Of a stretch of DNA of 64,000 bases, positions 1-13,000 are shown in pieces; the stretch's first letter is position 1, and each line of letters starts with the position of its first letter. Below the pieces are notes generated by a model that saw only the letters and a program-made list of their open reading frames with translations, made no database searches and was not told the origin of the DNA. The DNA is from Liolophura sinensis. Lineage: Eukaryota; Mollusca; Polyplacophora; Chitonida; Chitonidae. The stretch lies in the NCBI RefSeq assembly GCF_032854445.1, contig NC_088297.1, positions 21,465,127-21,529,126 of the forward strand, in the 5' to 3' direction. The position numbers and the translations under genes are program-made.

Positions 1-1090
1 GGTCAGTACTAACCACGACAAGAAAAACCCCGTCCCACAGCTGGTCATACCGTTTCTCTTCTACAACGGTGAGTCTCTGTCATGATCTGTAGAGTTGTTC
101 TCAGGGAAATATCAGCTGACCTGTACTGTGGTCAGTCCTAACCACGACAAGAAAAACCCCGTCCCACCTCTGGTCATACCGTTTCTCTTCTACAACGGTG
201 AGTCTCTGTCATGATCTTTAGAGTTGTTCTCAGGGAAATATCAGCTGACCTGTACTGTGGTCAGTCCTAACCACGACAAGAAAAACCCTGTCCCACCTCT
301 GGTCGTACCGTTTCTCTTCTACAACGGTGAGTCTCTGTCCAGATCTTTAGAGTTGTTCTCAGGGAAATATCAGCTGACCTGTACTGTGGTCAGTCCTAAC
401 CACGACAAGAAAAACCCCGTCCCACAGTTGGTCATACCGTTTCTCTTCTACAACGGTGAGTCTCTGTCCAGATCTTTAGAGTTGTACTCAGGGAAATATC
501 AGCTGACCTGTACTGTGGTCAGTACTTACCACGATAAGAAAACCCCGTCCCACAGCTGGTCATACCGTTTCTCTTCTACAACGGTGACTCTCTGTCATGA
601 TCTTTAGAGTTGTTCTCAGGGAAATATCAGCTGATCTGTACTGTGGTCAGTCCTAACCACGACAAGAAAAACCTCGTCCCACAGCTGGTCATACCGTTTC
701 TCTTCTACAACGGTGAGTCTCTGTCATGATCTTTAGAGTTGTTCTCAGGGAAGTATCTGCTGACCTGTACTGTGGTCAGTACTAACCACGACAAGAAAAA
801 CCCCGTCCCACAGCTGGTCATACCATTTCTCTTCTACAACGGTGAGTCTCTGTCATGATCTGTAGAGTTGTTCTCAGGGAAATATCAGCTGACCTGTACT
901 GTGGTCAGTACTAACCATGACAAGAAAAACCCCGTCCCATAGCTGGTCATACCGTTTCTCTTCTACAACGGTGAGTCTCTGTCCAGATCTTTAGAGTTGT
1001 ACTCAGGGAAATATCAGCTGACCTGTGGTCAGTCCGAACCACGATAAGAAAACCCCGTCCCACCTCTGGTGATACCATTGCTCACCATTT
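1..1090 (+). repeat. 129-bp tandem array with exon-like units
   Basis: At least eight units plus a decayed ninth; the array runs off the left edge. The landmark CTACAACGGTGAGT recurs at 61, 190, 319, 448, 576, 705, 834 and 963, so the period is 129 bp (one unit is 128). Each unit has a pyrimidine-rich TTCTCAG acceptor, a 93-nt open segment ([11 protein letters not shown]...IPFLFYN) and a GTGAGT donor, with only 36 nt from donor to next acceptor. Both 129 and 93 are multiples of three. Units ending at 197, 326, 455, 712 and 841 are intact. The unit ending 583 lost one base and has a GTGACT donor. The unit ending 970 has an in-frame TAG. The unit from about 1,007 has lost its donor. Confidence 0.95.
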
Positions 1091-4000
1091 CTCTTGTATA
1101 ATGATGATTGTCTATTATGAATTAGGTCACAGTAAGTGGTTGGCAGGTGCTTGTTTTGAGCAGTCTTACATTCAGTGAAGGTCACTGCCACTGCATGATA
1201 TGGGAGTCATGATATAGGTAGTTTACGCTGGGCATTTATCTACCATAATGCCTCAACTTTTTCGCATATGAAAGATCAACTTTCGGTGTGATTTATTAAT
1301 GCATTTTTTCACTTCGATTTTTGAGACAAACCTATGTTGGTTGGGTTGGCTAATTTCAGGGCTTCAGAGTTTTTATAATAATGCCGTCAGAATATGCTTG
1401 AATAAACACTTTGCATGAATATGCTTGAATAAACACTTTGCATGAATATGCTTGAATAAACACTTTGCATGAATATGCTTGAATAAACACTTTACATGAA
1501 CATGCTTGAATAAACACTTTGCATGAATATGCTTGAATAAACACTTTGCAAAGGTGCGAAAAGGTCAAAAAATTACAGTACAGAACACAACCACAAAGAA
1601 ATGACTCACATATATATAAATAGATGAATAAATAGATATATGAGATATCTACTCAGACTTGAGGAAATCCATACAATTGCAGTTGTAATCCATGAATGTA
1701 TGTCAGGGACCATTTATATGGGTAATGCACTCAAAACACTGGCATTAGTTTAAAAATGATAGACTGTGCACTGATGCATGTAAAAATGGATTCATTATGA
1801 ACTGATAGAGCGTACACAGACCTAGACATCCAGCAAATTTACTCATCCACACTAATAAAGAGGCTATACCATGGACTTGAGATAAAAAATTAGTCAGTAG
1901 AAATCCAGTTGCATTTTTTGCCTTTATTTTCGACCCAACTTTTACTTTTCATGACATATCAGTCTCATAAACACATGTTGTAGAAATCTGAAGCGGATGG
2001 CGTAGTGACTTCATAAAATATTACAATCATAGTATTATATAAACTCTATCACTAGTATAGGTACAAGCCCGACAAGTGCTCATTGCCATGTTTTAAGTAA
2101 ATGTCGTAAAATTTTAGTTTTGGTGCACGGATTTCCAGCTTTCTGGTAGTATATCCTACCTTGCAAATAAGCCTTGAAACACTATTTGTGCCACTTAGCC
2201 CTGGCTATTAGTTAAGGTCATTTACAATAGATACAAATAGAATGATGAGATCAGATCTTTCAGTTTGGGAAAATTCTCATGCAATCACGTCTTTGCTTTC
2301 TCTGGAAAAATCCTGTAACCTGCATTCAAACTCTAGGAAATTTCCTCAGATGTGGGGATAGAGATGATGAGGAAACTCCCAGACATGTGAAGGAATACTC
2401 AAACACATTTTAATCTCTAGGTAACATGAAGTGAAATCAGATGTAGTGAAATTGTAAAAGTTGCTCTATGGATTTGCAGGCCTTGTATTTACACTTTGAC
2501 TTTGTGTAGACAAGCACTTTTCTGAAAAAAAAACAGAAAACAAAAGAAATGTTGGAACAAATCTTAACCTTATGGAGTGATTACATCTACATTGTATTTA
2601 TATACCTGTCCATAATTTCACTACCAGGAAAATTTAGGTTTTACCTGCCTCACTACAGAACAGGATATTAAAGAAGACATGTTGTAGTGTAGGCAGTCTT
2701 TGAATTCAGCATATAAGCTACCTTTTGGGATATATCTATGGCATAATTATGAAAAAGTCTTTGTAAAATTTAGAAAATAAACATTTTTTCTACAGTTTTT
2801 TGTTTATAAGAATATTTTTGTTTAAAAGTAGTACTCACCCTGAAACATGGCCAGTTTGTAAGGTGAGATATCCATTCTTGATATGATAACCAGCTGTGCA
2901 TGGTATGCAAGAGTTGTCTGCTCTTACTGTGAGCAGGTGGAGCTTCCCTTTCTTTCCACCAGAGGGCATTGGGATCGTCATGGTAACCTGCCCATGACAG
3001 TCAATGTTGTGGGACGTAGTGAGGTGTAACAATGGGCTTAAGGAGATGATGTTTGAGATTAGCTCATGGTCTTTCCTCCCCTCTTCCAAAGTTTCACTGG
3101 GAATCGTCTCCAACTTTCAAAATAAGTACAAGAGATAAAATGACAGGGATTACATTTATCATATTGAGAAAATCAGCTATCTTTTGTTGATGAATTGCGT
3201 GTACATTTGTAGTTGAAATAAGCTAAATAATAATAATTTTCAGTTCTTACACATACCTGTACTCGCTTAACGATGCTTAATATAGTTTTAGATAAAACTA
3301 ACATTAACAGTGGACACCCAAATCTACCTGAAAACACAGCTCAGAAGATCAATAATCTAATCCTGTTTAATTAGTTTTCTGTATTCTACGTATCGCGCGA
3401 TATTAGAACTGACGATTGCCCCTTCCATGCTGTAAAACAATGTGGTACTGTCGCAAATAGAAATGTGTGTTAAGATTTTTTTTTTCATTTCAATTCATAC
3501 CTGCATCATAATGTATGCTGGGCGGGCTGCTCCATTTTTGGGTACAACCACCATGACCTTGGGGTCAACAGAGGACATACAGGTTCGACCTTGATGACTG
3601 AGAATGAATCTGTCTATGTTTGACCTTGATAATACTGAAGGGGCGGGGCTATAGGGATGCAGGTCAGGTTGTGGGTCAGCATTAAGACGACGCTGTGGGG
3701 GAGGGGAATAGCCCCACCCAGGAGAAGGCTCACGCCCTTGGCTCCGCCCATTAGGAGAGTGGGAAGGTTCCGGACACCACATCTCCATGTTAATGGCAGG
3801 TCTCCGGAAAGGTGGCGAAAACGCCTGTCTTTTTGATGTAGCCTCTCGTTGATGCCTTTGGGCCGGTGGTGAGACGTCAGCGTGGACGAGGCGTCTTCGT
3901 GATGGCGTGGCTGATCGCAGACGCAGTGTGTCATTTACCCTTCTAGTGGGTAAGGGAGACAACTCTTCGTGGCTGACGTCTTTATGAGGCTCTTTCTGAG

Positions 4001-7000
4001 TGAGACGCCAGAGACCATTCGATGATTTGATGATACTTTTCTTCTTGAAACTAATAAAATAAAAATTAATTTTGTGGAAGTCAAATGTTGACACTTGTCA
4101 TCTTACAAGGTTTATGGTGAAGGTGTTTGCCATCACCTACACAGTCTTGTTTCATGAACTAAGCAAGAACGTACGAACATTTGCTTGAGAAGAACATTGC
4201 TTTCTTAAATGTTTTTTTAAAAGGATTCGTATGCTGTCTTAAAAACCTTGAAAAACAATGAAAATTGCCACCGGGAATTTAAGGCCTTGAATCACGTTGA
4301 AAAATGAACAAATAGTATGGTATCCTTGAAAACACCTTGAAAAGAGATTTTTAATCAGGTGCTTCCAGAATATTGTGCCAGTCGGCCTGATCAGCTTACA
4401 TTGTAGCTATGAGTGGGGTCATAATCAGATGTCATAAGGAAGATGCTTCAGTGGCCGCAGCACTTTGGCGACTAAATTTACCATGTCATGAGTATACACC
4501 ACTGTCATATGACTGAAATAATGCATGTTACGTATAGTTAAATTCACTGTGCCACAAGAAGACACCACCGTCATATGACTGAAATAATGCTTGTTAAATT
4601 CACTGTGTCACGAGAGGACAACACTGTCATATGACTGAAATAATGCATGTTACGTACGGTTAAATTCACTGTGTCACAAGAAGACACCACTGCCATATGA
4701 CTGAAATAATGCATGTTACATACAGTTAAATTCATGGGTCACAAGAAGACATCACCGTCATATGACTGAAATAATGCATGTTACATACAGTTAAATACAC
4801 TGTCACAAGAAGACCCCACCACTGTATGACTCCAATAATGCATGTTACATACAGTTAAATACACTGCGTCACAAGAAGACACCACCACCGTATGACTCCA
4901 ATAATGCATGTTACGTACAGTTAAATACACTGTGTCACAAGAAGACACCACTGCCATATGACTGAAATAATGCATGTTACATACAGTTAAATACACTGTC
5001 ACAAGAAGACACCACCACCGTATGACTCCAATAATGCATGTTACGTACAGTTAAATACACTGCGTCACAAGAAGACACCACCACCGTATGACTCCAATAA
5101 TGCATGTTACGTACAGCGTTAAACTCAATTCATCCATTCACTGCTTAATGTACTACATATATATTCTTACTTTCCTAAAAAAGTACCTTGACAACTAACT
5201 GCACCTAATTGAAAAATGAAATGTAAATTGACCACGAACCCTGTGTTTAAAATTAGGAATACATACTATGCTAACACTAGCACAGGACAAACATTCCTTT
5301 ACCAGGAACACTAAACAATAAAGTGAGCAAAACAAACAATACAGCATTTACTTTATTCCTGTTCTGTATAGAAAAAGTAGTAAGGGAAAATTGTTGGTGA
5401 CATCTAAGCTGAGCTGTGCTTCTTTCATCAGAACTTTCCAATAGCTTGTCCTCAATAAAAAGAGAAACTAAAGCATATGTTGACAGTGGCATCAGTCATA
5501 ATTTGTATCAAAGCGTTTGTTTAACAGTTGCGAAGATTAGTTAATTTCAATATTACCTTTTGGATAGTGAATCTTGGTGTGTCATCACCGGGTGTAGAAG
5601 TTCTTCGTTTAACATGGCTTCCAGCTGACTGCAAACTCCCAGAAGCTTGAAATCGGTGCTTGACAGAGATTCCATGGAAGCTGATCTGCCCTTGTTCATG
5701 GATGTGTGGTCAAAGTCTGGCATGTCATTTGGCTCTGGATATGACGTCTCTTCATGATGATTATGGCCATTTTCCATCTGCTTCTGAGAGAAAGTGTTTC
5801 TCTGCAAGAATTGGCCTGCTTTTAATTTCTGTCTGACTGAAAAGCTTTTGTTAGGCTGGTGCACTGAGTTGCCTCCCATGACACTGATTTTCCGTTGTGA
5901 ATGGCTGTCTTTGTTTTCAGCACGTTCCCATGAGGTGTGCCCTCGTTCGTCTGTGTTCTGATCATACATGTATAAGTGGTCAGGCAAAGTCATCTCTGCA
6001 GCTTCAGCATTTTTGTTGTCAGTGATCACACAGCTTTGCGAATTGCTGACAAGCTGTGGGGAAAACCCATCCTGAAGCAGTTCGTCTTGCGTCCACATAC
6101 CTGCCTGGTGACCAAGGGTCCTGGATTGTCCCAAGTCATAAACCCCTGACCGCTTCTTGTAGTGATCTTTTGTCATTGCCAGTGTTGTACAGTAACCAAT
6201 GGGAGGCTTTCTTCTCAGTGATCTCCCCTGTCCATCTTCAGTTCTTTCCTCCCTCCTTTGCCCTTCTTCTCCTAAAGTTGGGTGCAGTCGCTGGTTTACA
6301 CTGTTACCTTTGACATTGAAGAAGTCCAGATGTTCCAGTTCGTTAATGACGTGAGGCAGGTTGGTCAGTCGATTGTTTCCTAAGTCTAACGTCTTCAGAT
6401 TTTTCAAGAGGACAATGTCTTGCGACAGGAAGGTGATCCTGTTGGCATTCAGCTTAAGGTGTTCCAGTTTGCTCAAGTTAAACAGTGCCATCGGTGTGTT
6501 TTCCAGAAGATTCTTTGAGGCATTCAGGTATTTCAGTTTCTTCATCCCGCTCACGGAGAAGGTTGTGCAGATTGTTCTGCGACACATTTAGGTAAGCCAG
6601 GCTGCTCAGGTCTTCCGGTAAAGACTCCAGGTAATTCTGTTGAGCGTGAAGCACTTGGAGTTTGGTAAGCTTACCCAACTGCGGCGGAAGCTCCTTCAGT
6701 TGATTAGCCGCCAGATTCAAGTAACGGAGTTGTTTGGTCTCACAGATGGCTGGTGGGACAACCTTGAGATGATTGGAGGACAAATTAAGCTCCTTAAGGT
6801 TTCTTAGATTATCGAAATCAGGTGCCAGCTGATAAGCTGATTTCCGCAGAGATTTAGAATAAGGAGAGAGCGTATACGACACACGGGCATTGGCAGGTGC
6901 TCAAACATGTTGTCCGAGAGATTCAAATGTCGTAGTTTATGAAGGTTCCTATGGAAAAAGGCAGGTACCACAGTTTGTTGCCTCGCAGATCAAGATAAGA

Positions 7001-10000
7001 AAGACTCTCCAAAAAACCGATTCATTGGTGATGCTCTCCAATTCATTTTGTCCAAGTTTGAGAATTTTTCAAATGGTTAAGCAATCCAAGGTTTAAGGGG
7101 GAGAGCAGTGAGTCGGTTGTTTTCTAGGATTAACTCTGTTAAGAACGTACAAGTTAACAATCGTGTCTGGAATACTTGTCAGAAAGTTAGTGCTGGCATC
7201 CAAAATTCTGAGTTGTCGTAAACACGAAATAGACTTTGGGATTTCGCGAATTTTGTTTCTAGCAAATTTCAGCACCTGTGTTTTAGAACATTCCAACACC
7301 TCATCTGGCAAGTACCGTAACTCTTGTCCGGAAATATCCAGTTCAGTCAAACCGGACAAGTTTCTCAGGAGATACGATCGTAGTTTGGAAACTTCCATTT
7401 CTGTTGTCAGGAGTCGTACATAAAAGTGCAGTATGTTTAGCTGGCTTACATTTGTGGATAAATTCCAAGTCCTGCCACCTTACCAAGGACATCTAATGGA
7501 GAAATTTTTCTTTTTCTGCGATAAATTGGTCTAAAACAAGACAATTTTTGGTAACACATAGGCAGAGGGCGCTGATTCTTGGCTGTATTCGTCCACAACC
7601 CAGGTTTGATTAACCATAGTACGAGTCAGCCAAGCATTCCAGTCACTGTGCTGAACGTGGAAAGATGAAGTCCTCCATACCCAGTTTATGGACAAACCTG
7701 TCTGCCTGAAACAAAACACTCCTTGTAACTTGAGTCTTCAGCAGGCTTCTTCACTTGGTGCTACTCCTAAAGATTCGTCCAAATTTTTGCTGCAGTTTTG
7801 TGATGCAAGAATTCCAGAAGCACCCACTATCTGAGTCCCACACACACAGCATGGAGTGACATTTGAACACAAACTGTGGCTTCCTTCTGTTATCTTGAAA
7901 CATTGTATTAATCAGTTGACCATGTTGCATTATTGCATTGTTGCAATTACAAAATATGCCAGGAAAACTGTATGGCAAGCAATCCTGGCTCTAGGATATA
8001 CGTGTAGGTAGGTGAGAGGCGTCATTAAAAATTAAATTTGATAGGCTTAATTACTTGGTTTGACAGAGGCACTCTTAGAGCCCCCGCTCTCCCCAAGAAT
8101 TGTTTCCAGAAGTCGAATGTCATAATAATATATATATTAAGTGGTTGTTGCAGAATATTTAAGCTGTCTGAAATTCAACATTTTCTAGTTTAAAACATGC
8201 ATATACATGTACAGTATATCTAGTTCATTGCACATTCTAAATGCAGCCTACTGGGTAGATTTTACCGCCTCCCCCCATTGTAAATGAATTATTAACTTGA
8301 AAGTTTGTTGAATTTAATTAAATTGTATTATTAAAAGAAGGCCATTGAACCAATAAAATCTACTATTGTGTGAGTGGACCAATTAAATGTCATTCTGTTT
8401 TTATTTCATTTTCTCCTCAAACTTGGAATTGGCGAATTCAACTGACCACCCTTGTGACCCTCATTATTGTGTACATACCAGTGCTATCCTACACGTACAC
8501 AGCTGTTTTAATTAACATCCTTTACCTGTAGGCTCGTTAAATATTCATCTCACTGGCTTTGTACCTTCTGTTCACCTGTATTGATTCCGTCTCCAGCACG
8601 ACCAGCCTTTCTGCTGTATAATGCTGCACACAATGACTCGGGAGCGTCTTCTCACCATTGTGATGGCCGTGAGTTCTAGTCCAGCTCATGCTGTTGTCCT
8701 CTCTGTTCACGTGTGGGACAGTTTGCCAGTGACTGGCAGATGGTCGTGAGGTGTTTGCCCAGACTCAGCGCTGTTTTCTCCCAATAAATTACAATGCTGG
8801 CTGTCATTATATAAGTGAAATATCCTTGTGCAAGACAAAAATCCCAATCAAATAAGTGCTGTACCCTAATTCTTCAATCCTTTCCAAACACCTCTGCAAC
8901 CAATATTTTGAAACATTCTGAGAGAACTCTGGGATGTAGAGAAATAATTCGCACAGTTTAATTAAGCTTGCATCTTTAATGACACAAACAAGTTATTTTT
9001 AGCGACATTTTCGTAATAATTGTATGCTTAAATTCCATAGAAAAAAGTTGTTTGGTGCTTGAAAAAGTTGATGAGTTACACACCCATGGATAATGATGGG
9101 CCCTGTTATTGCTAGGCGTAGAACAGTTGAATCCGTTGTCCATCCGAAACACTTTACATAATGGAACGTTCAAACTGATGCTGTTATGCTTACCATTGGC
9201 TCCAAGACCTATAGAAAATGAATCCTGATTGCCAAAAGTGTCTACAGTTACGCACCTTTTTGTGATCTCTTTGTCCCTCATGTTCTTATTTTATCAATAG
9301 AGCCACCTCACTTTAACGGATCTTTATCACAACTTAAATTGTTTATCTGTTATGTGTTTTTTTTTACACCGTCATACATGTGAAGGTCTGGTAGCAGCCT
9401 GCGGATAATCGTGGGTTTTCCCCGGGGTCCGTGTTGTTTCCTCCCCCCATATTAAAGTGCAATATCCTTAAGTGCTTTGTAAATACCAATCAGTAAATAA
9501 ACAAATAAACTTCATGAAGTGTTTTTGTGTCAAAATATGGTACCTGATGGCAAAGATATTTAAGAATTATAGAGTTTTTATGAGGTACTAATTGATTTCC
9601 CTCAGAAAATACAGTATTATTATTATTATTATTATATATTATTAGTCATAGATTTGTTCCGCTGTTGTTGTTTCAGATGCCAGGAAGCAAACCCAGATGG
9701 CAGCACTTTCCAAAGAGCGAGACAGCTTACAGACTGCGCTCAAGACTTACAAGTCCCTGTTTGACACCACAGATCAGCTCATCATGGAACTTAAAAGTAA
9801 GGGTTTTTCTCTGCTTCCTACGCTCACTGTACATCACTGCCACCAATAGGCAAGCCTGACTTTTAGAGCCTTTGAGAGGAACGTCGGCTTGTTTTGGCTT
9901 AGCCTCCTCAATGATGTCCTCCTGCAGACCTTTAATAAACGTTCGTCAATTAAATTGTTTCAGGTGTCTGTTCGTATCATGTGCACACTTTAGATAATTT

Positions 10001-13000
10001 TAGAGAATGCATGTGTATCAGATGTAAATAGAGAGAAAGGTTGAATTAGCTGGAGTTTTTTTTTCTGACATCACTTCCTGCCTTATCACTGTGACCCCAT
10101 TCAAGCTGGAGATGTTCAAGATTTTTGTACAAAATTTGCTGGCAGTGGCAGAATTTATGGTGGTCGGGTTTTGGCAGCGAAACTGGTAAGGTTTTTGTAT
10201 TTGACCACTCTGTCACTAGCCAGCTTTACGTTTTGTTTTTATGACTGAACCTGTAAATTTTTGTGTCCTGGGATATTTCAGTGAGGCAGCATTGAAACTG
10301 TCCCTTTACTGGATAGACACTGTTCTGATATGACTGAAAATTTTGTCAAAAGCAACATCCAATTCAGGATGGCCTTCACTTGCTCATTTAGATAAAAGTT
10401 CTTCTCACCGTTATGTAGCCTGTTGGACTCTCTCACTGGCTCAGCTTTAAAGTGATTTGTCTGGTACCTGGCAAAGGTCAAAGGTTTAGTATGGAATCTC
10501 CAGTTTTAGAACACCTTCTCACCTTTATGTAGCGTGTTGGACAACCAATGAGGTCAGACTCAAGTCTCTTGCTGGCTCAGCTTTAAAGTAATTTGTCTTG
10601 TACCTGGCAAAGGTCAAAGGTTTAGTATGGAATCTCCAGTTTTAGAACACCTTCTCACCTTTATGTAGCCTGTTTGACGCTCTCACTTTATCAGCTTTTA
10701 AGTGATTTGTCTGGTACCTGGCAAAGGTCAAAGGTTTAGTGTGGAATCTCCAGTTTTAGAACATCTTCTCACCTTTATGTAGCGTGTTGGACGACCAATG
10801 AGGTCAGACTCAAGTCTCTTGCTGGCTCAGCTTTAAAGTGATGGCCTAGTACCTGGCAAAGGTCAAAGGTTTAGTATGGAATCTCCAGTTTTAGAACACC
10901 TCACCTTTATGTAGCCTGTTGGACGACCAATGAGGTCAGACTCAAGTCTCTTGCTGGCTCAGCTTTAAAGTGATTTGTCTGGTACCTGGCAAAGGTTGAA
11001 GGTCTCATATGGAATCTCCAGTTTTAGAGCACCTTTTCACCTTTATGTAGCCTGTGTGACGACTAGTGAGGTCAGACTCAAGTCTCTTGCTGGCTCAGCT
11101 TTAAAGTGATGGCCTAGTACCTGGCAAAGGTCAAAGGTTTCATATGGAATTCCAGTGTCATATCACCCATATTACCTGCACTGTTATGTGAATGAAAAAG
11201 TTTCATGTGGAATCTCCAGTGTCATATCACCCATATTACCTGCACTGTTATGTGAATGAAAAGGTTTCATATGGAATCTCCAGTGTCATATCACCCATAT
11301 TACCTGCACTGTTACGTGAATAAAAAGTTTCATGTGGAATCTCCAGTGACATATCACCCATATTACCTGCACTGTTACGTGAATGAAAAAGTTTCATATG
11401 GAATCTCCAGTTTCATATCACCCATATTACCTGCACTGTTACGTCAATGAAAAGGTTTCATATGGAATCTCCAGTGACATATCACCCATATTACCTGCAC
11501 TGTTACGTGAATGAAAAAGTTTCATGTGGAATCTCCAGTTTCATATCACCCATATTACCTGCACTGTTACGTCAATGTAAAGGTTTCATATGGAATCTAT
11601 TGACCTAACCTTTTGCCAGGAAAAATGTATTTCATTTTTTTTTTTTATGTATCAGTTTCTTTTGTTTCGTGCCCTGCTGTTTACCTCGCCCATAAAACTG
11701 ATTGCAGTTGTACAAGTAGTGCACGAAAAGCAAAAGACTGATTCTCTCTCAGGCTCCACAAATGTTGTTAAAGATGGAAGAAGGCAACCAAAAATGGTGA
11801 ATTTTCTTTTCGTCTTAGTTTCTGTCCATGACGCTAGTCAAGAAGAACAAAGGCTGAAGGCAGAACTACGGAAACATGGCATTTCAGCTTCACAGTTAAA
11901 TACAGTAAGTTTTGTTCAGGAGTCCAGTTTGTTAAATCTGCTCTGCCTGGTTTCCTCCCTCTATAATGCTGGCCGCTGTGATGTAAGTGAAATATTCTTC
12001 AGTACATTGCTCAGTCGGTTAGTGCGCTAGCGCAGCGTAGTGACCCAGAAGCCTCTCACCAATGCGGTCGCTGTGAGTTCAAGACCAGCTCATGCTGGTT
12101 TCCTCTCCGCCCCTTCGTGAGAAGGTCTTGTAGCAACCGGCGGATGGTCGTGGGTTTTCCCCCGGGCTCTGTCTGGTTTCCACCCACCATAATGCTGGCC
12201 GTCATCGTATAAGTGAAATATTCTTGAGTACGGCATAAAGCACCAATCAAAAAAAAAAAAGAAAAAATCAGTACAGAGTAAAAACGCCAATCAAATAAAT
12301 AAATAAATAATATAAATGTTGCAAAATGGTGGTAAATGCGTCATTATTATCAGGCTCGCATAAAGCTCCTTTCAGAGGATGCATTCTGAAACTGACATAA
12401 AATCTAACCTCTGTGGAGCATTCAGTAGATCTGATATATTTCTAGTAAGTTTTTATCCAGTGTTTTTAATAAAATGGAAATTCATATCTCTTAACTATAA
12501 AAATGAACTTTTTCCCATACTTTAGTGAAAGCGGAGTATGAAATGAAAAGAAAAACACCTGCAAGCCACTATAAACTAGTGAACAATGAAATTGTGGTCT
12601 TAAATCTTGCTGGGCAGTGAACACTTCTCATTCATGCATTTTCTCAGGTCTGTTTAGGTATCATGCTGTGACCATGGTCACTGTCATATACAGTAAATAA
12701 TGTAGAATGTAGCCGATGATTTTAAAAAGTGTATCCCATGATTTCTTGTGTCTAGTTGTTATTCTTGGTAATTAGACACAGCTTGAGGGGCAGTGGGGGG
12801 TCTCAGGTGTGTTTACGTAATTGTACATACCTGTGAAGTGATCAGTACACACACTTAGTCTTCACTGAACATGCAGCTGTTAGAATGCACATCTCATGTA
12901 TGCTGAGTGATGAGTATGTGTCTAGTCGAAATCGAAATAAATATCTGTGTGCATCTTAGAAGGTGATTTACAAATATAAATACAACACTTCACTGCTCCG

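Larger units (their letters stand above)
2839..7398 (-). pseudogene. PIDD1-like LRR/ZU5 gene, broken in the LRR part (or misassembled)
   Basis: Minus-strand gene with three recognised exons: 7,398-5,557, 4,050-3,501 and 3,113-2,839. Splice phases match (AG plus T, then phase 0). The start MEVSKLRSY at 7,398 opens a run of about a dozen leucine-rich repeats. A Ser/Gln/Glu-rich linker and a ZU5-type domain follow, the latter split over the last two exons ([17 protein letters not shown], then SLSPLLHL and TIPMPSGG). LRRs followed by ZU5 is the layout of PIDD1, a scaffold for caspase-2 and NF-kB signalling, and the SPLL...LPSG stretch resembles its second ZU5. A UPA or death domain would lie left of 2,839 and was not found. 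The LRR peptide passes through at least seven frame changes between about 7,140 and 6,565, while everything downstream is open. It could be a recent pseudogene or a locally error-rich assembly. It lies antisense inside a SMCHD1 intron. Other LRR-ZU5 families are possible. Confidence 0.7.

Noticed and set aside
224-607. 127-codon ORF as a complete gene
   Set aside because: It is read-through of three exon-like units and the donor-acceptor gaps between them. The splice-flanked 93-nt segment is the better unit.
1391-5117. CRISPR-like array (short direct repeats)
   Set aside because: The repeats are contiguous without unique spacers, and the DNA is eukaryotic.
6056-6591. Plus-strand ORFs opposite the LRR exon
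   Set aside because: They are antisense shadows of the LRR coding sequence.
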